Assembly (NCBI GenBank): GCA_937885735.1
Contig: CALABN010000264.1
Span: 1 to 16,883 of the forward strand
Origin: an uncultured Bacteroidota bacterium
Lineage (GTDB): Bacteria; Bacteroidota; Bacteroidia; Bacteroidales; SZUA-534
Direction of reading: 5' to 3'
Length of the DNA stretch: 16,883 nt
Shown piece by piece: positions 1 to 6,112 of this stretch; within the stretch, counting starts at the first letter, position 1, and each line of letters begins with the position of its first letter. Under the pieces are notes generated by a model that was not told the DNA's origin, searched no databases, and worked only from the letters and a program-made list of their open reading frames with translations. A program made the position numbers and the translations under genes.

Positions 1-966
1 ACAGGGAGATCGTTTTTCCCTCCAAGTGGATATTGCTGGCGATTTTCAAAAGAAAGATATGAAGAACTAGTTAAAGATAATCGAATTTGGTTTGGCGCAA
101 ATGGATCAAATTCACCTGTTCCGAAATTGTTTTTAACCGAAGTACAAGACGGTGTGACTCCTATGACTTTGTGGACGTTTAATGAAGTAGGACACGGACA
201 AGAGGCTACAAGAGACTTTAGAACACTAATGGGTGGGTCGGTTTTTGCCAATACCAAACCACTCAGGTATATGTCAAGATTCCTTACTATTGGTTCGAAT
301 AGTGGTGATATCATTTTAGATTTCTTTTCAGGCTCCGCCACCACCGCCCATGCCGTAATGCAGCTCAATGCAGAAGACAACGGCAACCGTAAGTTTGTCA
401 TGGTGCAAATTCAAGAGGAAACACCCAAGGATAGTGAGGCTTATAAGGCTGGGTACAAGAACATCTGTGAGATTGGCAAAGAACGTATCCGTCGTGCAGG
501 TAAGAAAATCAAAGAAGAGCATCCTAAAGCCAAAGATCTTGATATTGGCTTTCGAGTATTCAGAGTTGATAGCAGCAACTACGAGGACGTGGAACGAACA
601 CCCAAAGACTTGAATCAAAGTCAGCTGGATTTGTTTTCCAACAATATCAAGGCAGACCGCTCGGACCTCGACTTGCTCTTTGGCTGTATGCTTGACTGGG
701 GTGTTCAGCTATCGATGCCGATGAAGACGGAAGAGGTTGAGTGCAAGAAGGTCTATATTGTCAATAAAGGCGACCTCGTGGCCTGCTTTGCCGAGAAGGT
801 CACTCCGGCCGTAGTGGAGAAGATGGCTGCTTATGAACCTATCCGTGTCGTCTTCCGCGACAGCTGTTTTGAGAATGATGCCGACAAAATCAACATCTAT
901 GAGATTTTCAAGCAAAAGTTAGGCTGGAGCGACCAAGACGCAGTTAAGAACATCAGAGTGATTTAG
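1..966 (+). CDS. mod: Type III restriction-modification methyltransferase subunit (Mod), 5'-truncated by the window
   Basis: The reading frame is open from base 1 to a TAG at 964-966 (321 codons), so the gene starts upstream of the window. Mod subunits of type III systems are beta-class adenine-N6 methyltransferases that recognise the site and also direct the Res nuclease. Seen here: methyltransferase motif I as DFFSGSATTAHAV at bases 319-357 (SAM binding), followed by the typical Mod C-terminal segment VMVQIQEETP and a charged region with IGKERIRRAGKK. The catalytic DPPY motif and most of the target-recognition domain lie upstream and are not visible. res begins 4 bases after the stop, the usual mod-res order. 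By my count G+C is about 40% over 1-300 and about 45% over the next few hundred bases, which could reflect a swapped recognition domain. Family assignment is firm; sequence specificity cannot be read. Confidence 0.9.
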   Translation, partial: TGRSFFPPSGYCWRFSKERYEELVKDNRIWFGANGSNSPVPKLFLTEVQDGVTPMTLWTFNEVGHGQEATRDFRTLMGGSVFANTKPLRYMSRFLTIGSNSGDIILDFFSGSATTAHAVMQLNAEDNGNRKFVMVQIQEETPKDSEAYKAGYKNICEIGKERIRRAGKKIKEEHPKAKDLDIGFRVFRVDSSNYEDVERTPKDLNQSQLDLFSNNIKADRSDLDLLFGCMLDWGVQLSMPMKTEEVECKKVYIVNKGDLVACFAEKVTPAVVEKMAAYEPIRVVFRDSCFENDADKINIYEIFKQKLGWSDQDAVKNIRVI

Positions 967-970
967 GCTT

Positions 971-3900
971 ATGAAGATAAAGTATAAACATCAGCAGTTC
1001 CAAACCGAAGCAGTCCGCTCCGTGGTGGATGTCTTCAACGGGCAGCCTAAGAGTGATGGCCTGAGCGACCATATTGTCGATCCAGGAAAGGATAGAACGC
1101 TCATACAGACGAAAGGATTCGGCAACAAGAGCGTCGTCCTCACTTCTGATACTATTTGTGAGAATGTTCGTGCTATTCAGATGGAGCAAGGACTGAAGCC
1201 TGTAGATGCGCTTCAAGAATTAGCGGACGTAGGTATGGCGTTCACAATCGAGATGGAGACAGGTACGGGCAAGACCTACACCTATATCAAGACCATGTAT
1301 GAACTCAATGCTCGGTATGGCTGGACGAAGTTTGTTGTCATTGTTCCCAGTATAGCCATCCGTGAAGGCGTTTTGAAGAGTTTCGAAAGTATGCAGGAAC
1401 ACTTCGCTCAAGAGTACGACGGCAAACGAATGCAGTATTTTGTCTATGACTCAAAGCAACTCAGTAAGATTGATGCTTTTGCCAGCGATGCGGGTATGCA
1501 CGTCATGATTATCAACACACAGGCCTTCAACTCTTCGTTTGACGAAGCGAAAAGTACTGGCAAAAAAGCAGACAAGGCAGCCCGTATCATCTTTGACAAA
1601 CGTGATGAGTTTGGCAGCCGACGCCCTATCGATGTGCTCAGCAATTGCCATCCTATTATGATTATAGATGAGCCGCAGAGCGTGTTGGGAACAAATAAAG
1701 GGAATAAGACCCGCCAAGGTTTGGCAAGTTTCCAACCACTTTTTACACTGCTATATAGTGCCACGCACAGGAAGGAGGATATCTACAATATGGTGTACCG
1801 ACTGGATGCCATAGATGCCTATAACTTGAAACTGGTGAAGAAAATAGAGGTGAAAGGTATCACTCAGATTGGTACTACAGCCACACACGGATATGTCTAT
1901 CTGGAAAAAATCATCATCAGTCAAGGTAATCCGCAAGCCCGCATCAGCTTTGATGAGAAGACGGCTACAGGCATCAAGCAGATAAGCAAGGTGGCTGGCG
2001 AAGGCTTTGACCTTTATGAACAAAGCAAAGGACTGAAAGAATATCAAGATAATTATAAGATTGAGCGTATTGATGGACTTAATGGCGAAGTCCGTTTTAT
2101 TAATGGCTTAGTCTTGCATGAGGGTGAGTCTGTAGGTTCTGCTAACGAAGATTATCTGCGCCGTATTCAGATTCGAGAGACAATCCGCACTCATTTGGAA
2201 CGCGAACGTCAGTTGTTCGGCAAGAAGATTAAAGTGCTCAGCCTGTTTTTCATAGACCATGTTGATAGTTATCGTTTGTATGAAGATGGCACAACGAGGA
2301 ATGGCAAATTTGCCGAGATGTTTGAAGAAGAATATATCAACGTCTGTAATGAACTGCAGCCTACATTCGGTGATGAAGCATATCTGAAGTATCTCTCTGA
2401 CCCTAAGAATGCCTCCACTAAGGTGCATCAAGGTTATTTCGCCATGGATAAAAAAGGGAAAGCAGTTGACTCTGGTAATAAAGAAGGAGAGAATGAAGAG
2501 CGAGCCTTCGACCTTATTATGAGGAACAAAGAAAGGCTTCTGTCGTTCGATGAGCCTGTCCGTTTCATCTTCTCGCACTCTGCTTTGAAGGAAGGTTGGG
2601 ATAATCCTAATGTATTTCAAATATGCACTTTGAAGGATACAGGTAATGAGATGAAGAAGCGACAAGAGGTCGGACGTGGTATGCGGCTGTGTGTAAACCA
2701 AAATGGCGAACGCCAAGATGCCGAGGTGTTAGGCCAGGAACATGTCTTCGACACCAATGTTCTTACAGTTATTGCCAGCGAAAGCTATGAGAAGTTTGCA
2801 ACGACGCTCCAAACTGAAATGGCGAAAGCCTGTGCGGATCGTCCTATCATAATCACACCGAATCTCTTTGAAGGCAAGGTATATACAAAGCCAGATGGTA
2901 CAAATGGCAAATTTGACCTCAGTCAGGCACGCACCATCTATAATACTCTTATTCGAAAAGGCTATGTAAATGATGATGGCGCATTGACATCGAAATATCA
3001 TGATGATAAACGAAATGGCAAACTTGACTTTGATGGTGTAAGTAACTTGAAAGATGGCATTATTGCTGCCCTCAATACAGTCTTTGATCCATCGTCGATT
3101 AAACTAGAGGATGCACGAAAGGCTAAGGCTGCCACATTCCAAAAGTCGAACTTTGACAAGAAGGAATTTCAGGAACTTTGGAAGAGTATCAATATGCGGA
3201 CATACTATCAAGTGGACTTTCAATCTTCGGAACTCGTGGGGAAGGCTAAAAAAGCCTTGAACGATAATTTGAAAGTGTCAGAGGTGCGTATTGTTGTTCA
3301 GAGCGGCTCTCTGGATGATGTGCGTGATAAAGAGTCTCTCACGGCAGGAACGGCTATGACGGCAGGAAGTAGTCGTACAATATATGTGACAGAGGCTTTG
3401 GGAGAAGTAAAATATGACCTTATTGGTAAGTTGGTATCGGCTACAGGACTAACTCGTAAAACCATCGTGGAAATCTTGAAGGGAATCGAGCCCCGTACTT
3501 TTGAATTGTTTAAAGCCAATCCAGAGGAATTTATCATTAAGGCTGGTTTGATTATTAATGATTGCAAGGCTCTTTCTGTTATTGAACATATTGAATATAA
3601 GAAGATGGACGGTACATTCTCAACAGATATTTTCACAGAGAATATGCTTCGTGGAAAGCTTGGTGTCAATGCTATCGAATCAGCGAAGTCGCTCTACGAC
3701 CTTGTTGTGCTGGACAGCATGGGTACAGAGAAAAGCTTTGCTGAGTCCTTGGAGCAAGAAGATGATGTGGTGGTATATACTAAATTGCCAAGTGGGTTCT
3801 ATATCAACACACCTATGGGGAAATATAATCCTGACTGGGCAGTTGCGTTTAAGGAAGGAACTGTGAAACATGTCTATTTCGTTGCAGAAACTAAAGGGAA

Positions 3901-4048
3901 TGACTTGCAGACCAGCCAACTTAGAGGCTCTGAGGAAAGCAAGATTGAATGTGCTCGTCGTCACTTCAAGGCTATAAGTGATAATAATGGATATATCTAT
4001 GATGTGGCGAGAGACTATAGTTCTTTGTATGATATTGTCACAAAATGA
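971..4048 (+). CDS. res: Type III restriction endonuclease subunit (Res), DEAD-type helicase plus PD-(D/E)XK nuclease
   Basis: This 1025-residue protein has the full Res layout and the usual length. Res uses ATP hydrolysis to communicate along DNA between two Mod-bound sites and then cuts; it works in a complex with Mod. Motifs seen: Walker A ETGTGKT (residues 96-102), Walker B IIDEPQ (231-236), motif III YSATH (262-266), SALKEGWDNP (about 537-546), motif VI QEVGRGMR (565-572), and a C-terminal nuclease site PD (954-955) with ETK (973-975), giving the PD-x17-ETK spacing of the PD-(D/E)XK fold. All key residues are present, so it should be active. The ATG at 971 lies 4 bases after the mod stop, implying translational coupling; no Shine-Dalgarno is visible. 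Codon use and G+C look lower than in parE-parC, consistent with transfer of the mod-res module. Confidence 0.95.
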   Translation: MKIKYKHQQFQTEAVRSVVDVFNGQPKSDGLSDHIVDPGKDRTLIQTKGFGNKSVVLTSDTICENVRAIQMEQGLKPVDALQELADVGMAFTIEMETGTGKTYTYIKTMYELNARYGWTKFVVIVPSIAIREGVLKSFESMQEHFAQEYDGKRMQYFVYDSKQLSKIDAFASDAGMHVMIINTQAFNSSFDEAKSTGKKADKAARIIFDKRDEFGSRRPIDVLSNCHPIMIIDEPQSVLGTNKGNKTRQGLASFQPLFTLLYSATHRKEDIYNMVYRLDAIDAYNLKLVKKIEVKGITQIGTTATHGYVYLEKIIISQGNPQARISFDEKTATGIKQISKVAGEGFDLYEQSKGLKEYQDNYKIERIDGLNGEVRFINGLVLHEGESVGSANEDYLRRIQIRETIRTHLERERQLFGKKIKVLSLFFIDHVDSYRLYEDGTTRNGKFAEMFEEEYINVCNELQPTFGDEAYLKYLSDPKNASTKVHQGYFAMDKKGKAVDSGNKEGENEERAFDLIMRNKERLLSFDEPVRFIFSHSALKEGWDNPNVFQICTLKDTGNEMKKRQEVGRGMRLCVNQNGERQDAEVLGQEHVFDTNVLTVIASESYEKFATTLQTEMAKACADRPIIITPNLFEGKVYTKPDGTNGKFDLSQARTIYNTLIRKGYVNDDGALTSKYHDDKRNGKLDFDGVSNLKDGIIAALNTVFDPSSIKLEDARKAKAATFQKSNFDKKEFQELWKSINMRTYYQVDFQSSELVGKAKKALNDNLKVSEVRIVVQSGSLDDVRDKESLTAGTAMTAGSSRTIYVTEALGEVKYDLIGKLVSATGLTRKTIVEILKGIEPRTFELFKANPEEFIIKAGLIINDCKALSVIEHIEYKKMDGTFSTDIFTENMLRGKLGVNAIESAKSLYDLVVLDSMGTEKSFAESLEQEDDVVVYTKLPSGFYINTPMGKYNPDWAVAFKEGTVKHVYFVAETKGNDLQTSQLRGSEESKIECARRHFKAISDNNGYIYDVARDYSSLYDIVTK

Positions 4049-4141
4049 CCCACTTCTGGCTGCCAACCCATCGAACTCTCACCAACCGATGAGGTGCGGT
4101 GAATGTGATTGCTATTTTAAAGTGTGTGATTGAACATTTAC

Positions 4142-4178
4142 AGAAAAAAAAACAGGCTGGAATTAAAATCCAGCCTGT
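4142..4178 (-). terminator. Intrinsic terminator-like hairpin, minus-strand polarity
   Basis: The perfect 10-bp inverted repeat ACAGGCTGGA (4152-4161) / TCCAGCCTGT (4169-4178) has a 7-base loop. On the plus side it is preceded by a run of A (4144-4152), which becomes a U-run just after the hairpin in a minus-strand transcript. In the plus direction no T-run follows, so it is a poor terminator for res. It may be a back-up for trpB read-through or the end of an unrecognised minus-strand small RNA. Confidence 0.6.
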
Positions 4179-4182
4179 GATT

Positions 4183-4196
4183 GCGGAGGGCTCCGC
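4183..4196. repeat. Short GC-rich palindrome
   Basis: GCGGA (4183-4187) and TCCGC (4192-4196) are perfect inverted arms around GGGC. The element sits 4 bases from the 4152-4178 hairpin, so a minus-strand RNA here would carry two tandem stem-loops before the U-run. Its role is unknown; it could be part of a repeated intergenic element. Confidence 0.4.
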
Positions 4197-4290
4197 GTTA
4201 GCAACTATCTATTTATATGAAGAAAAACCTTTGTCTTTTTTTTTCTTTCTGATGACGATGTAAAAGTAGTTCGTATATGTATATCAATAG

Positions 4291-4331
4291 GTTAACGATA
4301 GGTTAAAAACTGTTAACGGATGGTTAAAAGT
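4291..4331. repeat. Tandem imperfect 20-base direct repeats (GTTAACG...GGTTAAAA)
   Basis: GTTAACGATAGGTTAAAAAC (4291-4310) and GTTAACGGATGGTTAAAAGT (4312-4331) match at 15 of 20 positions with a 21-base period, which is two helical turns. Each contains the palindrome GTTAAC. The periodicity would suit a protein-binding site, but neither neighbour is transcribed away from this region, so the function is open. Confidence 0.4.
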
Positions 4332-4348
4332 CACGAGCCCCCATCAAC

Positions 4349-4384
4349 AAAAAAAAAGTCCAGCGGAAACCCGTTGGACTTTTT
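4349..4384 (-). terminator. Intrinsic terminator after trpB, bidirectional in form
   Basis: The arms GTCCAGCGG (4358-4366) and CCGTTGGAC (4371-4379) form a 9-bp stem with one G-T wobble and an AAAC loop. It is flanked by nine A on the left (4349-4357) and five T on the right (4380-4384), so U-runs follow the hairpin in both directions. It lies 22 bases past the trpB stop and can also stop transcripts coming from res. Confidence 0.85.
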
Positions 4385-4406
4385 CATATCACCAGAGGTG
4401 TTGCGA

Positions 4407-5774
4407 TTACTTGATAATCTGTTCAAGCTTTGATGTTGCTGCGTCAATGTCTTCCTGTGGAAGGTCGAAATTGCGCAAGTCGCCTTGAATGTATTGGTCG
4501 TAGGCGGTCATGTCAATCAAACCGTGGCCAGAAAGGTTGAACAGAATTGTCTTTTGCTTGCCTTCTTCCTTGCATTTCTTCGCTTCGCGGATTGCAGATG
4601 CAATGGCGTGAGCCGATTCAGGTGCAGGAATGATGCCTTCAGCTTGTGCGAACAGTGTTGCGGCCTCAAATGATTCAAGTTGAGGAATATCAATACCATA
4701 CATGTAGCCGTCCTTTATCAGCTGGCTGACAATAGTGCCAGCTCCGTGGAACCGCAGTCCTCCAGCGTGAATGTGTGCAGGAGCGAAAGAGTGTCCAAGC
4801 GTGTACATAGGCAGAAGCGGAGTGTAGCCAGCCTCGTCGCCAAAGTCATATTGGAAAACACCGCGAGTCAGTTTTGGGCAAGCGGCAGGTTCTGCAGCTA
4901 TGAATTCGGTTTTCTTGCCTTCAAGCATTGTATGGCGCATGAATGGGAATGTTATTCCGCCAAAGTTTGAGCCACCGCCAAAGCATCCTATCACAATGTC
5001 GGGATATTCGCCAGCCATTTCCATTTGCTTCTCGGCTTCCAGTCCGATAATTGTCTGGTGCAGAGTTACATGGTTGAGGAAGCTTCCCAGCACGTACTTG
5101 CAGTTAGGTGTTTGCCTAGCCAGCTCCACAGCTTCGGAAATGGCAGTGCCCAGGCTTCCCTGATAAGTAGGGTTGACTGTAAGAATGTCCTTTCCTGCTC
5201 TTGTGCTCATACTTGGCGATGCAATCACCTGTGCGCCAAACGTCTGCATTATTGAGCGTCGGTACGGCTTTTGGTGATAGCTGACTTTTACCATATATAC
5301 AGCCAGTTCCAGGCCGAATATCTTGGCGGCGTATGACAATGCTGTTCCCCATTGGCCAGCGCCTGTCTCGGTAGTTATGTTGGTTATGCCTTCCTGCTTG
5401 CAATAGTAGGCTTGTGCCAATGCCGAATTCAGCTTGTGCGAACCAATTGGGCTAACGCTCTCATTTTTGAAGTAGATGTGAGCTGGAGTGTCAAGTGCCT
5501 TCTCAAGTCCGTAGGCGCGTACAAGAGGCGTTGAACGGTAGTTCTTGTATTGCTCGCGGACAGGCTCCGGAATGTCAATCCATGTGTTTGTGCAGTCCAA
5601 TTCCTGCTCTGAGCAGGCGCGGTTGAAAATCTGCGACAGTTCGTCAACCGTGATAGGCTCCTTCGTCTTTGGATTCAGGATTGGCAGTGGCTTGTTTTTC
5701 ATGTCAGCCACAATATTGTACCATTGTGTAGGTATTTCCTTCTCTGTCAAGAAGAATCGTTTTTGCTTTTCCAT
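4407..5774 (-). CDS. trpB: Tryptophan synthase beta chain, TrpB2 type (stand-alone)
   Basis: This 455-residue cytoplasmic PLP enzyme should condense indole with L-serine to form L-tryptophan. Seen: the PLP-lysine motif GSHKLNSA with Lys114, the catalytic ETGAGQWG segment (136-143, Glu136), and the phosphate-binding loop GGGSN (266-270). The extra N-terminal region, the length and the ETGAGQWG form fit the TrpB2 (TrpB-like) subfamily rather than canonical TrpB1, which is about 400 residues and pairs with TrpA. No trpA or other trp gene is adjacent, so it may work as an indole-salvage enzyme or as a second TrpB; this is inference. The ATG at 5774 follows an A-rich stretch without Shine-Dalgarno. 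Expression is very probably controlled by the Trp-codon leader and attenuator upstream (5833-5955). It has its own terminator and looks monocistronic. Confidence 0.93.
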   Translation of the reverse strand: MEKQKRFFLTEKEIPTQWYNIVADMKNKPLPILNPKTKEPITVDELSQIFNRACSEQELDCTNTWIDIPEPVREQYKNYRSTPLVRAYGLEKALDTPAHIYFKNESVSPIGSHKLNSALAQAYYCKQEGITNITTETGAGQWGTALSYAAKIFGLELAVYMVKVSYHQKPYRRSIMQTFGAQVIASPSMSTRAGKDILTVNPTYQGSLGTAISEAVELARQTPNCKYVLGSFLNHVTLHQTIIGLEAEKQMEMAGEYPDIVIGCFGGGSNFGGITFPFMRHTMLEGKKTEFIAAEPAACPKLTRGVFQYDFGDEAGYTPLLPMYTLGHSFAPAHIHAGGLRFHGAGTIVSQLIKDGYMYGIDIPQLESFEAATLFAQAEGIIPAPESAHAIASAIREAKKCKEEGKQKTILFNLSGHGLIDMTAYDQYIQGDLRNFDLPQEDIDAATSKLEQIIK

Positions 5775-5832
5775 TTTTCTTATAATTTTTAATTGTTATT
5801 TAATCGGTTTTATGTCAGCCGGCCGAACCAAC

Positions 5833-5866
5833 AAAAAAACCCGCAAGTGGAGTGCTTGCGGGTTTT
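5833..5866 (-). terminator. Attenuator terminator in the trpB leader
   Basis: In the minus-strand RNA, AAAACCCGCAAG (from 5866 to 5855) pairs with CTTGCGGGTTTT (5847 to 5836) as a perfect 12-bp stem, with a 7-base loop CACTCCA. Seven U follow the GGG (5839-5833). It lies between the Trp-rich leader peptide and the trpB start, with no gene ending just upstream except that leader, so it is a premature terminator. Confidence 0.88.
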
Positions 5867-5907
5867 ATATTTTATTACAACAAACCTATGGGCTAATCCT
5901 CCACTTG
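5844..5907 (-). promoter_or_regulatory. Trp attenuator: antiterminator pairing between leader and terminator loop/3' arm
   Basis: In the minus-strand RNA, CAAGTGGAG at 5907-5899 (inside the leader codons for Gln, Val and Glu) is exactly complementary over 9 bases to CTCCACTTG at 5852-5844. That second segment spans the terminator loop and the start of its 3' arm, so the two structures exclude each other. A ribosome stalled on the Trp codons (5931-5923) would stop 15 bases short of 5907, leaving the antiterminator free to form and trpB on. A ribosome reaching the TAG at 5895-5893 would cover 5907-5899, letting the terminator fold and switching trpB off. Sequence and spacing are seen; the mechanism is inferred from classic amino-acid attenuators. 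Confidence 0.8.
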
Positions 5908-5955
5908 AATATCGGATTGGCGCCACCACCATTGTTTGTTGTTCATGTTGTTCAT
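5893..5955 (-). CDS. trpL: Trp leader peptide with three tandem Trp codons
   Basis: This 20-codon frame encodes MNNMNNKQWWWRQSDIQVED and ends in TAG. Three consecutive TGG codons lie at 5931-5923. Translation could instead start at the second ATG (5946), giving 17 residues; the choice does not affect the Trp run. It is too short to be listed by usual gene callers. Its position 27 bases before a strong terminator and upstream of a tryptophan biosynthetic gene is what defines an attenuator leader peptide: its job is to sense charged tRNA-Trp by ribosome speed, and the peptide itself probably has no function. Three Trp in a row by chance in so short a frame, exactly before a Trp gene, is very unlikely. 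Confidence 0.85.
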   Translation of the reverse strand: MNNMNNKQWWWRQSDIQVED

Positions 5956-6009
5956 TTCAGTCGTCTTGTTATTAAAACGATGCGAAATAAATATATTTCG
6001 GTGAATGCG

Positions 6010-6038
6010 CAAAATGATTTTTAATAAATCGTGTCAAA
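6010..6038 (-). promoter_or_regulatory. Candidate promoter for the trpL-trpB transcript
   Basis: On the minus strand TTTG (6038-6035) is followed after 17 bases by TCATTTTG (6017-6010), one mismatch from the Bacteroidota -7 consensus TAnnTTTG. The spacer is slightly shorter than the usual 19-21 bases. Initiation would fall near 6000, giving about 45 bases before the trpL start. This is a weak match and other A/T-rich options exist nearby. Confidence 0.3.
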
Positions 6039-6055
6039 TTTCTTGTGTTTCAGGT

Positions 6056-6092
6056 AAAAAAAAGGCTGTTAGCCTTTGTTGCCGACAGCCTT
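6056..6092 (-). terminator. Intrinsic terminator of the CE15-like esterase gene
   Basis: AAGGCTGT (6062-6069) and ACAGCCTT (6085-6092) form a perfect 8-bp stem around a 15-base loop. Eight A at 6056-6063 give the U-run in the minus-strand transcript. It lies about 20 bases beyond the stop of the gene at 6113-8533. Confidence 0.75.
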
Positions 6093-6112
6093 CAACTAGT
6101 TTTATTTATCGT

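Larger units (their letters stand above)
4049..4406. other. Convergent intergenic region with hairpins and short repeats, no gene
   Basis: This gap separates res (plus) from trpB (minus). I see no credible reading frame. It holds a minus-strand terminator-like hairpin (4142-4178) with a second GC-rich hairpin beside it (GCGGA/TCCGC arms, 4183-4196), two imperfect 20-base direct repeats (4291-4331), and the bidirectional terminator after trpB (4349-4384). Bases 4049-4140 show nothing recognisable. The presence of an extra minus-strand terminator about 170 bases beyond the trpB terminator is unexplained. Confidence 0.6.

Noticed and set aside
127..966. mod as a complete 279-residue gene starting at a TTG
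   Set aside because: The frame stays open to base 1 and the catalytic DPPY region is missing, so the gene is a fragment cut by the window edge, not a short gene.
4049..4140. Plus-strand terminator right after res
   Set aside because: Only a weak ACCG/CGGT pair is seen and no T-run follows; the bidirectional hairpin at 4349-4384 is the first good plus-strand stop.
4183..4200. tRNA 3'-end fragment (attachment site) suggested by GCGGAGGGCTCCGC
   Set aside because: Only a short palindrome; no T-arm, no acceptor stem partner and no CCA-type end, so a tRNA or att site cannot be supported.
5793..6024. Plus-strand frames across the trpB leader
   Set aside because: They run antisense through the terminator hairpin and the Trp leader, have no family resemblance, and are explained by the regulatory region.
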